A stretch of 64,000 nt of DNA from Lyophyllum atratum (GCA_014905825.1 JACGCN010000055.1:124001-188000); one strand, 5' to 3'; counted from the first letter of the stretch, positions 11,674 through 24,180 are shown. Numbers and translations: made by a program. The notes: generated by a model not told the origin, from the letters alone.

Positions 11674-12653
11674 TCATGCCTCGTCGGCCGTTGAAGAAGC
11701 AAAGGGACTTATACCGGCAATAAGTCTTGCTGCCTCCTTCCGCCAGTTGATTGCTTCATTCTGGCAGCAATAAGCAGCGCCATGCGGGACCGAAATTTGT
11801 GAAACAATCAACTCATTGTCTATCTTCCCTGCGTCCCGTGCAAAGGTGTGAAGGATGTGCTTTTGATAGACTAGCCACGTAGAGCACTGATCATAAGGGG
11901 CGTGTGTAGTCTTGATCGCGATTGAACAGGTGGTTATGGCACTAATGACACCAGCCCATTGATTATGGTACGGGACCTTAATCGATCTGTCATGCTCTTG
12001 AACGGAATTTAACGTTAAGAAACCATACCCATGCTCGCAAGAGCTCGGCAGAGACAGCCTCGATCGCTGCACTGTGGGCTAAACCGGGAAGGGTGACGGA
12101 TGGCGCAGCGCGATTAGCCAACGCGGGGTAATTGTGTCTGATCGAATAGTCTAGCACTGCGACGGCGTTGCTTGGAAGAGTTTTTCTGTCGAGTAAGACA
12201 TTTGAGTAAGATAGTATCAAATGTGATAGCCCGGACGAACGCCATATAAACGTTGCACAACTGTTTCCCTGCGAATACCTGGTACTTCTCGACCGCTTCC
12301 GCCAGTGCCAAGAGCGTTTTGACATCCACACCTTCCAATGACGGTTGTAGGCGCGGATAAACGAATTGAAACATTAACTCGAGCGTCTCCTCATTCTCGG
12401 AAAGGTCTACAACCTGTTTTTCCGGCGAGAATCCTGGGGGCGGAAGGCCATCGCTTGCAAACTCGAGGTTTTTAGTGCGGATCCGGAAAAGCACTCCATC
12501 AGACGACCGAAAAACCACATCTGCATCTGGGGCATTGACTGTACGATCAAGAAGGATCGTCTAAGGCGATGGTGGAGTAGCAGAATGGATAGACTCACAA
12601 AGTGCTGAGGTAAGGGTTCCTTCATCATCAGCTTGGTGCAGAGATGATTTCAT
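11674..12653 (-). CDS. BTB/POZ domain protein 2
   Basis: The model is complement(join(11674..11976,12029..12185,12241..12538,12599..12653)), 270 residues, all introns GT...AG. The first exon encodes 18 residues starting MKSSLHQADDEG. Exon 2 (298 nt, the same length as in BTB 1 and 3) holds the BTB fold: DADVVFRSSDGVLFRIRTKN, VVDLSENEETLELMFQFVYP and LAEAVEKYQVF. Exon 3 has the YSIRHNYPALANRAAPSVTL block and exon 4 the C-terminal part with a CC dipeptide (YCCQNEAINWRKE) also present in the paralogs. Function is unknown beyond the protein-interaction role expected of BTB domains. Confidence 0.87.
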
Positions 12654-13995
12654 CTTCGGTAGGCTGTGGGGTACAGGGTGAAGGCGCAGGCGAGGGAGAG
12701 GAGCATGGCGCAGCCTACATCGGATCGCGCCTGGGAATGTGATGATGAGGAATTCGAACTCACCATTGAAAGACCTAGAATTCGAAGTATGGATGGCCAC
12801 GATATCCGAAGAAGGCTGAGAATCTAGTAACGTGATTGGTACATGCCAGCCAAGAACCCGAAGAGGTAGAAATTCGCACCTGTGAGCACCGCCATGACCT
12901 TTCACACCCAAGAGGCAAGGTTAGTGATAAGAATTCATTGCAAGATTGAGTATGCCAAAGTAATCCAGAACCTATGCACACCTTGCGCAGCCCAGTACGT
13001 GGGTCGTGTCCTGAATCAGGAAATCAGGGTTTCAATGGGTTCCAGTTATCATGAAAAATGAGGAGCTTCGAGGCGCGCGGGAATTGAAGAGGAATACAGG
13101 CCTAGTATAAGGATAAAGTGCACAAGGATCCACTATGTGCCAGGTCGAGAAGGAAATTTAAAAACTTATTCCATGCACCGACTGCCGTTTTTCTTGTGTC
13201 GTATCATACAGGAGCGCACTTAACAGCGTCTGAGGAACATGTCTTGCATCTTCGTCGATACTTAGAAGCCGCGTTTTTGGGCACGCTTGAGGGCCAGTTC
13301 AGATTCTTGGCACGAACAGACCCAAGCCAAAACTCGATTGTCACCATCACGTTTGGTCACAGAAGTCATCTGCAAGGTGTCACACGGCAACGATGGCGTC
13401 TTAAATTTTGCTCTGCTCCAACGTTGCTCCAAGTTGAGGGTACCTTCTGCTGCAGTCGATATCCAGCTTTGCCATTTGCCAGTTGACCAGGAAGAATCCA
13501 GGCCATTTTCGAACTGCATATCTACGACCCCAATGACAAAGATACTTAGCTTCCAGCGACGCGTATTACACCCAGACACCCAGATAGACCCAGATCAAAC
13601 TCAGATGCCACAATCATGACAAGAATCGAAGATCAAAATTCAACCAATAGACCACATTCAAATCTGGGTAGTCGACTGTGAGATTGATCTAAATCACGGG
13701 CGAAGAGCCTGGCATACAGTAGATGGAACAAGCGTTATACCTTGCGGCCTCTGATCTCATGATACAGGTAGAGATTCATTCATCATTGAAGGATGCTGTA
13801 AAGTCGCGGAACGATGAGAGTAGCCTCGTGTCACTATATCCGAGCTCATTGCTAGCTCTAGAATAATTCGGATTTAGGCTTCGTCAACAGCAGGTTTTAG
13901 GCCTTTAAGAAACCACCTTCCATCGTCGCCCGAAGTCTCATGGAAACCAATAATTATACTGTACAGTATAGAGCATAACGTGGACCATATCAAAA
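12654..13995. other. Intergenic between BTB genes, nothing seen
   Basis: Frames of up to 122 codons overlap on opposite strands (13118-13619) without domains or plausible splice partners. No repeat was noticed. Confidence 0.4.
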
Positions 13996-15219
13996 TCATG
14001 GGACGTATGGCGGTCGGTGCACGGAATGCAGCCACATAGAATCGTAAAGACTTCGCGGAGTGTAAAATCCGAATAGATATACTACTTGGTGAGCTTGTGT
14101 AGAACCACAACTGCTATATGAAGTCGCGAACGACTTGAATTTAGGAGTCGTCACCAAGCAGGATCGTCTGCGCAAGATAAAATCATCGTGCGCAGCCTTC
14201 AGGCGGTAAGAAAGCACGTACCAGATTGTAATTCTTTCGCCGTTGGATGGTCTGACGAAAGGGGGAATCCCATTAAGCTTTGCAGTCAACTCGTTCCGCC
14301 AATTTATCGCCCTCTCTACGCAGCAACGCTTTGCACCATGAGGAACCGTGACGAGTAGAGGAATCGTCATATCATTCCTTACACCTGCAATATTTGAAAG
14401 ACAGTCAAGGATATTCTTGTGATGACCTGCCCACGCAGAACATATAGCTCCCCAGTCGTCGGTGTGAGTCGTATAAGGTTCCCTATGTTTATCCATTACC
14501 AAGCGGATCGCCTCCGCTAAGTTGTTATAATAGGGTACCTTGCATAGTTTTGTCAGTATAACTGGGTGCCGGGTGATGCGGAAAAGACTATACCCATAGT
14601 CGCAGAAGTTCTGGGGAAACAGCATTGATAGATATGCCGTGAGATATACCAGGAAGCGATACAGAAGGCGCAACGCAATTCGCCAATTCAGGATAACCAT
14701 GTTTGATGGCGTAGTCCAAAATTGTGATAGCATTTTCTGGACTTGGAACAGTCTGTCTACATAGTAACGTGTGTGAGCGGCAGAATTTTGCACTTAGATA
14801 GAATGGACATACGACATGTATATATTGCATACGTGCATCCCCACATATATCTGGTACTTCTCAACCGCCTCCGCCACTGCCGCCAATGATTTGAAAGCCA
14901 CGCCCTTCATGGATGGTAGAAGTCGGGGGTACACGAAACGAAACATCAATTCGAGTGTCTCGGAATCTTCAGAAAGATCGACGACTTGATCATCCAATGG
15001 AAACTCGGCTGGTGGAAACCCATCACTTGCAAAGTCAAGGTTCTTCCTATGAATCCGGAAAAGCATGCCGTCCGAAGATCGAAAGGTCACATCTGCATCT
15101 GAAGCGTTGACTGCTCTCCCAGGGTGGTCAGGCAGGCAGTGAGAGCATGGTAAACAACGACGCTCACAGGTGGCTGATGTCACGATTTTACGTGGTTCAC
15201 TGGTGTCTAAAGGTTCCAT
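13996..15219 (-). CDS. BTB/POZ domain protein 3, with extended C-terminus
   Basis: The model is complement(join(13996..14538,14594..14756,14813..15110,15168..15219)), 351 residues. Exon 2 (298 nt) carries the BTB signatures DADVTFRSSDGMLFRIHRKN, VVDLSEDSETLELMFRFVYP and AEAVEKYQIY. Exon 3 has LDYAIKHGYPELANCVAPSV. Exon 4 keeps the family C-terminal part (KRCCVERAINWRNE, GIPPFVRP) but then reads on for about 85 codons past the point where paralogs 1, 2 and 4 stop. This could be a stop-codon loss or an unrecognised terminal intron. The first intron is open in frame, so an unspliced form would also be translatable. Confidence 0.82.
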
Positions 15220-15420
15220 CTGGCCAGGTCGGATGAACAGTCTCGAAGGTCAGAGTTTCTGACAAGAGGTTTAAGGTCAGAGTTCGCACGATCCAAAGTC
15301 TTTGGTCAACGAGGCCGGCGCCTATTACGCGACCTCAAACGTCAGGAGCTTGTCCTGATGCTTACTAGCAGTGACCGTCAACTTAAACCATTAGTATTGG
15401 ATTGCAGAATGGATAGGTAA

Positions 15421-15475
15421 CATGCGGGTCATGCGGGTCATGAAGAAGTCATGTAAGGTCATGGCAGATCATGAA
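15421..15475. repeat. Short GGTCATG tandem repeat
   Basis: Five to six spaced copies of GTCATG (ATGCGGGTCATG, AAGTCATG, AGGTCATG, AGATCATG) lie in the 440 bp gap between the BTB 3 start and the SAM-protein stop. They could be binding sites upstream of BTB 3 or a simple repeat. No other feature was seen in this gap. Confidence 0.5.
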
Positions 15476-15660
15476 AAATCGTGAGGATGAATGAGGGACA
15501 AGAGGGTATAAGTATGCAGGCAAGATGGAGGAAACGCGAAACCAAACATAAATCGAGCAAAGCTGACGCCAAATAGTCCTCGTGGGGTTGGGTCACAAAA
15601 TCGGCCAAGGGGAAAAAGCACATCCAAGCAACTCAGCGTCTATACATCCAAGCCCCGATA

Positions 15661-18432
15661 CTATCGCCCTCTCACCCCACGCGCACCAACCGTGCCCATC
15701 CCCCGTACGCCTCTGACGCCCCAGCGCATAAGACCTCTCAGGACAACGGCACATACACCAATTCCAATCAGCAGGGCATACCGCGGGACCGTCTTCGGGT
15801 AAAGTGCCCGAATCCTCGCTGCTTTGTCACGACGGCGACGAGCAGGGTTCGTATTTGAGCTTGAGTCAGCCCCCTTTGTGCCAGGTGAAGGATCGGGATG
15901 AGGGTCTGGTCCTGCGGCGAAGCCTGCCAAGGAGAGACCCAGTGCAGCAGGTAGGGTGGCGCCGAGTGATGTGGACAGGGCCCACGCTGCAAGCATGCGA
16001 AGACGGGGGACGGCACATGCTTTAGAGTCCACCTCCTGCGTGTCATCCTTAGCTCCCTCCTTCGCACCGTCTTTATCTGCCGCTTCCGCCCCGAGTCGTG
16101 GTGCTGGCTCCGGAGTCGTCGTACCTGCCTGGGCAGAGGAAGCGGAATCAGAGACGGCCTCCATTCTCGCTACTCGGTGTTCAACTTCCTCCAATCTTCC
16201 TCGGTACACCTCCAACAAGCGCCAAGCCTCTGCAATCGAGGATGCCAGCCTTTGCTCCTCCCCTTCCCGCCTAAGACTCTCCGTTGCCACCTCCTCCGCT
16301 CGTACACGTCGCCGGTTCTCCTTAGCCTCCTGGCGTTGGCGTTGCGTTTCGGCTTCAAGTTCAAATTTGCGTTTCTCCTCCTCCTCGAGCCGAACCCGTG
16401 CCTCGTTCCTCTCCATCTCCGCTTGCAGGTTCCACCGTTCCCGCTCCTCCTCCTCAGCCCGCAACAGTCGTCTCTCAATCTCTCGCATGTGCTTCAGCTC
16501 CTCCTCCTCTGCCTCCACCACCCTCGCCCTGTCTTGAGCCTCCGACGCCTCTTCTTCGCCGGCCCGCTCTTCTGCCTCAGACCCGCTGGCAGGTGCAAAT
16601 AACTCCCCTACACGACGAGTCTGCTTCTTCCCCATCCCCTGCGTTCTCCGACCAGCGCTGAGGGAGATACGGTCGGCCCCCTTCCCACTCCCCTTGCTGA
16701 TGCTCCCAAATCGCTGACTCCCTCGGGCTCTGGCATCCGACCCATCCTCCACACCCTCGACGCGCTTCATCGTACGCCCCACCTCCTCCGACTCATCCAC
16801 CCACGCCGCCGCACCCACTCCACCCTCAAGCGCAAGCAGCTCCTCAACGCTGAGCTCCTCCCCCGTGTCCATCGTTCGTAACTGTGCAGGTACGGGCGAA
16901 GAGGAGGGCGGGGCGCGCTTCACTGTCTCCCCGGGCCCGAAGTCCATCTCCCACGCCGCAGCGCCTTTCCGACCTCTCTGCTTATCTCGTCCCTCCTTCT
17001 CCCTACGCCGATTAGTGTTCACATATCCCTGAGCGGGTGGAGCGCCGTCCTCGATGGTGGTGAGATCCGCGTTAAGCACGGCGATGAGCTCGTCCATCGA
17101 CATCTCGCCTGACGTGTTCTTCGCCTTCCCACCATCATGCGCATCCGCTACGGCATAAGCACCACCGAACACATCCTCGGATGGGGCCGAACGCAGGGAT
17201 GGGTGAGAAGGCACGGAGGGGAGCGGCCTGCCACCGTTTGCACTGGTCATGCCGTTCCCAGTAGCGTGTGGGGTGGTGTGGATACCGTTACCGTTGCCTG
17301 TCGCGTTCGGAGTGTTGAACGGCGAAAAGGAAGGATCCGGGAACGAGGATGTCGGCAAGAGCAGAGGGGCGCGTGTGGATTCGCTTGGATGCGATGGGTA
17401 GGGGAGCGGGCGCCCGTGACCAGTTCTTGTGTTATGAGGTGAGTAAAAGTAGGGTTCTTCTGAGCCTTCCACGCTGCTGATGCTGCCGCTGCGCTCCCGG
17501 CGGCCTGTGCCGTCGTCAGCACTTGAAGAGCGCTCGAAGGACGCGACCATCCCGTTCACGCGGCCGTTGGGTCTGTAGCGCCGTTTCCTGCGGCCAGAGA
17601 TGGACGAGCTGGAGGACATAGAGGAGGAGGAGAGGTAGGCTTGGTCCTCGTCGTCTTCGTCGTCTGGGAGGTGTAAGGAATACGATTTCGTCGGAGAGTC
17701 CGATAGTGATTGAGAGTGAGAGTGACGACCGCGTAAAGCGTCAGAGTCGCCTATCATGGGGTTGGAGTTTGGCCAGATACGATCTTTCAACACGGATTGA
17801 CGGAGCCGTCGGGAGGCGGCAAGCAGCAGCGATCGTTGCCACTGTTGGCTTACGCCATACCTGGGCATTAGAGAAAAACATAAGTCAAACTGAACCAACG
17901 ATGGTGCTCTTGGGACTTACGCATTCAATACGCCCTCATCGAACCGTAAGAAGGCCCTGCCGGTGATCTCATGTTCCTGTACGAAATCGGCGATCTCTGG
18001 GACATTCTCAGCGAGCTGCTCAGACGACCATAGCTTCGGATTCGCGCAAGGATCAAAAATCTGCGCAGGGAGCGTTTCTGCCCTTGATCGCGTATGTCCG
18101 TCGCTCTGTTGGTGCTGATAGTATAGCTCTTCAGGCGGCACAGGCAGCGACCGAGGAATCTCGTCCGTCAGGCTGCGACTATATCGATGTCGAGAGCCCC
18201 GCTCCGCATAACCTGGATGTGTCGCCTTTGTCGGCGACGGCGACGGCGAGAGCGGGACGTAGTGGTTGCGTGAGTGGGAAACAGAAGTGGAGGTTGTTCC
18301 TGAGCGCGAAAGGATCCCAGTGGAGGTCGTTTTGATGGCGTACGGATGAGGGTTTGGTCGAAGCCCGGCGTGGAGACTGGTGCCAGGCTTCGTTGGCGAC
18401 GACGGCCGCGACGAGGACGGCACGCTGCTCAT
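15661..18432 (-). CDS. SAM-domain, coiled-coil protein with C-terminal membrane anchor
   Basis: The model is complement(join(15661..17860,17921..18432)), 903 residues, with one 60 nt GT...AG intron whose splice rejoins the SAM domain. The start is the first ATG in frame (MSSVPSSS); the longer open frame begins with GTG. In order: a serine/proline-rich N-terminus; a SAM domain at about 130-195 (LWSSEQLAENVPEIADF, ITGRAFLRFDEGVL, YGVSQQW); a long disordered segment with repeated short acidic motifs (MSMDELIAVLN, LSVEELLALE); a highly charged coiled coil at about 620-740; a hydrophobic stretch near 790; and a last hydrophobic segment at about 865-882 (YALLIGIGVCAVVLRGLM) followed by arginines. 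SAM domains mediate protein oligomerisation. The tail suggests anchoring in an organelle or ER membrane (inference). Confidence 0.85.
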
Positions 18433-18909
18433 CGTCTCATACGTTGCCAACTTAGAGTTGTCACTGTTCAGGCACCTTCGATTTGTCACGGTTACGGTTC
18501 ACACGGGCGTCATTCCTTTGTGACACGGCCCGAAAAGGTCCCAGCCAAACCTCACCAACTTGAATCGCCTCGGAAGGATCCTCCCCTTCCTTTCCCTGTC
18601 TCGTAGGTCGTATCCAGCCCAGGATAATTGCTCTCCTGAAGTTTCGCTCTTCAAGTCACCTCCGAGCATGACCCTGACCAAAATCCAGGAGGTTGAGAAT
18701 GATCATACGAGCTTTTAGTTAGAATTTTCTTGGAATTCTTTGGGAATTCTCGGGCTTGTCTCGGGCCTCTATGACCTTCTTCACAAGTCAAGCTCAAGCG
18801 CCCATCGTTCATGTGAACACAAGGCTTCCAATTCTCTCGCGCATATCCCACGCCTGCTTGCATACGCCCATCTCCACCACGCAGACAGCAGTGTTCATCC
18901 CCGGCTACG
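18433..18909. promoter_or_regulatory. Bidirectional intergenic region (SAM gene and BTB gene 4)
   Basis: The minus-strand SAM gene and the plus-strand BTB gene 4 start 477 bp apart and diverge, so this stretch should hold both promoters. An AT-rich stretch with repeated GGAATTCT(T/C) lies at about 18722-18750. No TATA box was assigned. Confidence 0.5.
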
Positions 18910-20015
18910 ATGTCCTACCTACAGCTTCAGTCTCAGTCGGACACTAGGATGTCTAGTCTTTCAGATCTGTCCGTACGCGGGGACAGTCCATCTCGTCCCA
19001 GAACACCTTCGCCAAGTCACCACCTGTCTAGCCCTCCGTCTTCTCTTTCTAGTGTATGCGGAGCTAGTCCACCTCCTCCCAGAACACCCTCGCCAACAAA
19101 GTCAGATCGTTGTACGTACCACGCCATACTCCACAACCTTGCACTTACTTCCACGCTTATACTGATTCGTTCTCCCAAAGTCCGCGCTGAAGATGCAGAT
19201 GTCATGTTTCGCTCTCTAGACGACATCCTTTTCCTGATACATTCCAAATACCTCGAGAATACCAGCGGTAGCCTCCTACCACCTGATTTTGTCACCAATA
19301 ACATAGAGGTCATCGATCTGGATGAAGAAGCATCTACGCTGGAGCTGATGTTTCAGTTCGTCTACCCTCAATGCCAGCCTCCCTTCGAGGGCATGGATTT
19401 TTCTGCTCTCGAACGATTAGCAGAGGCGGTAGAAAAATATCGGATCTACCCCGCGATGCAGATCTGCAATGTTTACATGGGGTACGTACGTCCTCCTGAA
19501 TTTATGTTGCCATTGTGCTAATTCATGCTCCCAGGAAAACACTTCCTGACCACGCCGTTAGAATCCTCGATTTTGCTATCAAACACGATTATCCTGCCAT
19601 CGCTGATCGGGCGGCGCCTCATGTGACCCCTACCAAGATATCTGAAGAAGCCGATGCCGTATCTCACGAACTTCTTCGTGCATGGGTGCGTATCACACTT
19701 CTTTACAGCGGGAGAACCTCACTAACGACGCGTTCCAAGGCGAAATACTACGAACGATGGACCTCTCTGCGGCGAAGTGCGATGGTTGATAGATGGCAGC
19801 TTCGCCACAGCTGCAATAACTGGGTTGGGAACCAGATGTCAATTCTGGTTGCGCTCGGATCTCAGGAGGGAATCAATAACGATGCATCTGTGGTGGACGT
19901 CATTTCTGTGGAAGATACTCAATTTAGTTATTGCTGTCGACAGGAAGCGGCCAGATGGAAGGAACATTATCTGTCGGTCCTGAGCGGTATGCCCAAGTTT
20001 AGCGCGTATCTGTAA
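18910..20015 (+). CDS. BTB/POZ domain protein 4
   Basis: The model is join(18910..19111,19181..19481,19535..19685,19740..20015), 309 residues, all introns GT...AG. It differs from the three minus-strand paralogs by a long first exon encoding a serine/proline-rich tail with a repeated RTPSPS motif, which could be a proline-directed phosphorylation target. The BTB fold follows (EDADVMFRSLDDILFLIHSK, LELMFQFVYPQCQPPFE, LAEAVEKYRIYPAMQICNVY). Exon 3 has ILDFAIKHDYPAIADRAAPH and exon 4 ends at GMPKFSAYL. Exons 3 and 4 match the lengths and phases of BTB 1, so this is an inverted duplicate of the same ancestral gene. Confidence 0.87.
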
Positions 20016-21077
20016 TTATGGATGTCCCCTACGAGCGACGGTCTTTGGCTATGGCGATAATGATACCTATGGGCTTTACGTATCTGTATAGTTGGACATA
20101 CGAATACGTCAAATATGGAGAGGAATTGACTGGTCGTCCGAAGAACTTGACGGCAAATTCACGTTCGATTAGTCGAGAGACTGCGCCACGTTTTAGGCAA
20201 TGGTGTACTCTGCATCCACGGCCGGACGGGAGTAATGCAAGGTAGAACTTAGAAAGTAGGATGCAATATCATGACTTCCTCAATGTTCTCGGGATCTTTT
20301 CATGTCAAAGTTCTGTTTCTCTACGTCTCTCGACGAGAATCAGGGGTAATCGACAGGACACTTGACTGTCAGCCAAGCCACTGCAGCTTCATTTGAATAC
20401 CCCGTCGCCCTCTGTCAACTTAACTTTATTGACAACGTCGATATTCACATCAGAGTTTGGACCTGAAAGGATATTTCACGGCGGTGTTACGCTCTCACAC
20501 ATCGAAGAAGGCTGTAGGAGCCACGGGCAACGGACCCTCCACTAGGTGTCTGTTAGGGAGCAGTCGGGATAGACATGTCGTCACAAAGGATCTCTTGGTT
20601 TTGTTCAGTCATAGTGGGCAGAGCTCGGAACTGCGGCGGTACCCTTCGTTCAAGCCTCAGGGTTGATTTCATCGAAGTTGAGGCATCTTGAATCCGGAAG
20701 CTCAGAAACTGAGATTCGAAAAGTATTATACTCCAATTTTCCTCTCTCCTCTGGCGGCGAGGATAGCGGGTCGCGTGAGAGTACCTTACCATGGCCTTCT
20801 CTGAATTCTAAACCCTAATGCAGACAGCGGGTTGCTGGCACAAACATGCGAGTGGATCAAGGTTCGAGATAAAACCAGGATTGTTGGTGCCACTGTTCGT
20901 ATAATCCACCACCTAGCAACCCGCGAAGACCACATCAGCGACAACTCCAGATCTACTGGGTTGAAGAGGAAGGTACAGGTTTCAGGCTATAAGAGTGTGT
21001 TTCGAAGGCACAGATCAAGCCACAAGGCGCGATAAACAGGCTCAGTGGTAATACAAGGAATGTACGCGTGAGTGGAA
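20016..21077. other. Intergenic, nothing seen
   Basis: The region between the 3' ends of BTB gene 4 and the AlkB-like gene has only short frames with no recognisable domain. Confidence 0.4.
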
Positions 21078-22071
21078 TCAAAAAACAAGCTGCCGGAACG
21101 TGAGGCTTATGCGGCCCTCTTTCACCTTAGGTTCCCTATGGAGGACCAGTAAACGTATTTACGAGAGTTCGCGAAGATGAACATGACTCACTTCGGAATT
21201 TCGTGCTTCCAAAACCGCTGCGTATCGCCTTGCATGACCACCAAAGATCCAGTTTCCAAAGTCCATCGCCTTTTAAGGACGAGGGTGGGAGACTCCGCTG
21301 GGTCTTCTTCCGTGGTGGGCACAGAGGACGAACTCACGAGGGTGTCTCTTGCCTTTTTGGCAGGTGGGGAACTTGTCGATTTGGATCGTTTGGGCGCGTC
21401 ATGAGTCATAATGAAAGTTCGGGGCGCGCCCAGGGAGATAGATGCGATCACTCTGTAAACAGAATCGTTAAAAAGCTCCCAGAAAGGGGGGATGTCTTGG
21501 ACTCACCTGTTCTCCAAGTTATCTCTATGATTTCCGATGTAGACACTTCCGTCCTCGTACAAATTGAGCATGACATGGTTGAACTTCACGCCGAGCCGTT
21601 CTTCCACTTCGTCTTGGATATGCCGCAATAGGGGCGGATATTCGTATTTCATGTCTACGACTTGTCCACTGTACTTGAGCGTGAGTTTTGGCTCTGTAGC
21701 GTACGCTTTGAAGGATAGCAGTGAGTTCGCGCGTCATGAGACATAAATCAAGATCAACGAACGTACCCGCGATCTTCCTGGACTGCGTGATCTCCCTCCC
21801 ATAGAGTTTCAGCTTCGGTTGATACCCTGTAGGTTCAAGTGCGACACGGGTTAGCCACGCTGCGAGCTACATTTCATCACGCAGACGTGCAGCTGTCGAG
21901 ATCAATGAGGCCAGAATACCATCCAGCTGCGGTGGCTTCGTCGACGAAAGTTGGCATATAAAACACCTCGGCGTCGGGCATGTCTGTGAGCTGGTAATCT
22001 TGGAGATTCTTGACTTTTACTACTTCGGAATCTGAGACTTCTTTTCGCGCACGCTTTCGTGGTCGAACCAT
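21078..22071 (-). CDS. AlkB-like Fe(II)/2-oxoglutarate dioxygenase
   Basis: The model is complement(join(21078..21135,21192..21452,21507..21705,21767..21826,21891..22071)), 252 residues. It is related to AlkB homologs that oxidatively remove methyl adducts from nucleic acid bases, using Fe(II), O2 and 2-oxoglutarate. Seen are the basic, nuclear-type start MVRPRKRARK, the fold entry FYMPTFVDEATAAGWYS, the substrate region YGREITQSRKIAAYATEP, the iron-binding HxD (NLYEDGSVYIGNHRDN), the distal histidine (QRFWKHEIPK) and the 2-oxoglutarate arginines (RISLTFRQLVF). A lysine/serine-rich insert of about 40 residues separates the HxD strand from the distal histidine. Intron 1 (21827-21890) only works as GC...AG, which restores a tryptophan codon across the junction. 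The other introns are GT...AG. Confidence 0.88.
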
Positions 22072-22355
22072 ATGAGAAAGACAAGTCTACGTTCTGCAGG
22101 AAGTCAAAGTTGTGGGACAAGAATGGTCAAACAAATGTAAAGTCCGATGTTGGACAAGGTAGCACGCGACGCGCGTCATGTGTTACAAGTACATAGGAGA
22201 CTACTACGACATAGGCCATACATGAAGAGTACAAGAAACTTTACAAGAAAGTTTACAGCATGGTATACAATCGGTGGACATACAAGTACTAGACTCGTAC
22301 CAAGTTCGATTTATGACCTTCCGAGGATCAGTTTCCTTCCGACAAACGGGAATAT

Positions 22356-24180
22356 TCATCCTTCTTTGACGACTTGCTTCACCGTCTCCCCGAATATCTC
22401 CAAGCCCTTCTTCATATCCGCCTGACTGATGTTGAGAGGCGGAATGAATCGGATGACTTCATACGCGCTCGTAGTCAAGATCAGAAGGCCCTTCTCAAGG
22501 CAAGCCTTCGACACACGCGATGCGAGGCTCTTGGGACTGTCTGCCTTGGTGACAGGGTCAAACTGCGCGCCGGGTGGGTTCGGGGACGTGAACTCAATCG
22601 CAACCATCAGGCCGGTTCCGCGGACGTCGAGAATGTACGGAGATACTATGGGATCGGATTTGAGGGCTTCCAGAGATGCGAAGACTTCGCGCGAGCTGTG
22701 GGGAATGATTAGCTCATGTCAAGCAATAGCGATGTGAGAGGGTGACGTGCCGGTCTTGTACGTTGGCGAGAATGTTTTCTTCCTTGAAGGCATCGGCGAC
22801 AGCAACTGCGGCTGCGCAGGCGACGGCGTTTCCAGCATAAGTTCCTCCCTATGTGAGCAAATGTTTAAGATACATAATGATCGAGGGATACTTGCACCTA
22901 CCATCGTTCCAGGCTTAAGCTTGTCCGTGAGTTCCTTGCGACTTATAACCCCGCTAAGAGGGAACCCATTTGCCACACCCTGAACATTTTCGAGAGGTTA
23001 GTTGTGGGCATCGAAAGTTAGAAGTAAACGGACCTTCGCGATGATCATGATGTCCGGTCGCACTCCACTATGTTCAATCATGAAGTACTTGCCGGTGCGG
23101 CCGAACCCGCTCTGAACTTCGTCTACGATCAGTAGGATACCATGTTTATCGCAGACCTCCCGAAGGCCTCGTAGGAACTCTGCGGCAGCGGGAACGTAAC
23201 CACCCTCTCCTAGGAGAGGCTCCACAATGATAGCCGCAGTATCGCGCGGGGCGGTCTGTTGTGCCAGAAGGAGATCAAGCTGGTAAAGGGACTGCGAGAC
23301 AAGCGTAGAGGTTGGCGTGGAAGGCGGTAGCCCGTGTTGGTGCCAGTAGGGATAGGGGATCGAAAATACTCCCGGCTGCGCGTTTTGTGATGCTTTCAAA
23401 CGCGAACAAGCAAGTTAAGGATGAGGATGACACGTACCATAACGGGGAATATCCCTTCGGAGTAGATCGTTTTGCTCTTGGTAACAGCCATGGCGCCGTA
23501 GGTACGTCCATGATAGCCACCTATTGGCCGACAGAGTCAGGTATGGACAGGTCTATGGGCATTGAGGGTTGTACCTTGCATGCAGATGATATGTTGTCTG
23601 CCTGTCGCAGCTCGAGCTAATTTAATGGCAGCCTCGACAGCTTCCGAACCAGAGTTCCAAAAGAAGAATGAATCGAGAGATGGATCAGGCATCACTGGTA
23701 GCAACTTTTCAACGAGTTGAAGGTATGGCTTATGGAACGCGATGCTGCACTGAAAAGACGAGAAGGATCAATGGATGAGTGTAAGAGGTGGTGCGAACAT
23801 ATAGAGATCGCGAATATACCTGCCCATGAACAAGAGTCAGACATTGTTCAGCGGCGGCTTGGCTTACTTTCGGGTGACAATGTCCTGTGAATTAAGCCGT
23901 ATCAGTAACATCTTCGTTAGGCGGTGAGTAGAGGGTGGTAAATAAGTGATTCACCTAAACTAGTCACTCCGATCCCACTGGTGAAGTCGAGAAGCCTCTT
24001 GCCGTCCTCATACTCGACATATGAACCCTGGCCTTTCACCATGATACCTTCAGTCAGTCGACCAAGGCCGTTCGTAACATGGCGTTGTCCTAGCTGATAC
24101 AAGCTATCCGCAGACGTTGATACTCCTCGAGAGAGTGAAGTTGTCCCATTGGGAGATCCGATGGCCTCTGTTTTGGACAT
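22356..24180 (-). CDS. Class-III PLP aminotransferase (4-aminobutyrate aminotransferase-like)
   Basis: Eight exons: complement(join(22356..22696,22751..22848,22902..22979,23034..23375,23438..23520,23575..23749,23820..23884,23955..24180)), about 469 codons. This PLP enzyme group transfers amino groups from omega-amino acids such as GABA to keto acids. Seen are FTSGIGVTSLGHCHPK near the start, FFFWNSGSEAVEAAIKLARA (PLP phosphate cup), GGYHGRTYGAMAVTKSK, the cofactor aspartate motif LLIVDEVQSGFGRTGKY, and the Schiff-base lysine in IMIIAKGVANGFPLSG. No mitochondrial presequence is obvious. The 3' part has a problem: the last intron (22697-22750) fits a GC donor, and exon 8 then carries one extra base near 22680 (TTCCGC) that shifts the frame between REVF and SLEALKSDP. 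A less typical GT...AG pair (CAC/GTCACC to GCGAAG) would avoid the shift. Confidence 0.85.

Noticed and set aside
15804..17442. Several plus-strand frames of 100-193 codons.
   Set aside because: They are shadows opposite the SAM/coiled-coil gene, generated by its serine- and glutamate-rich coding.
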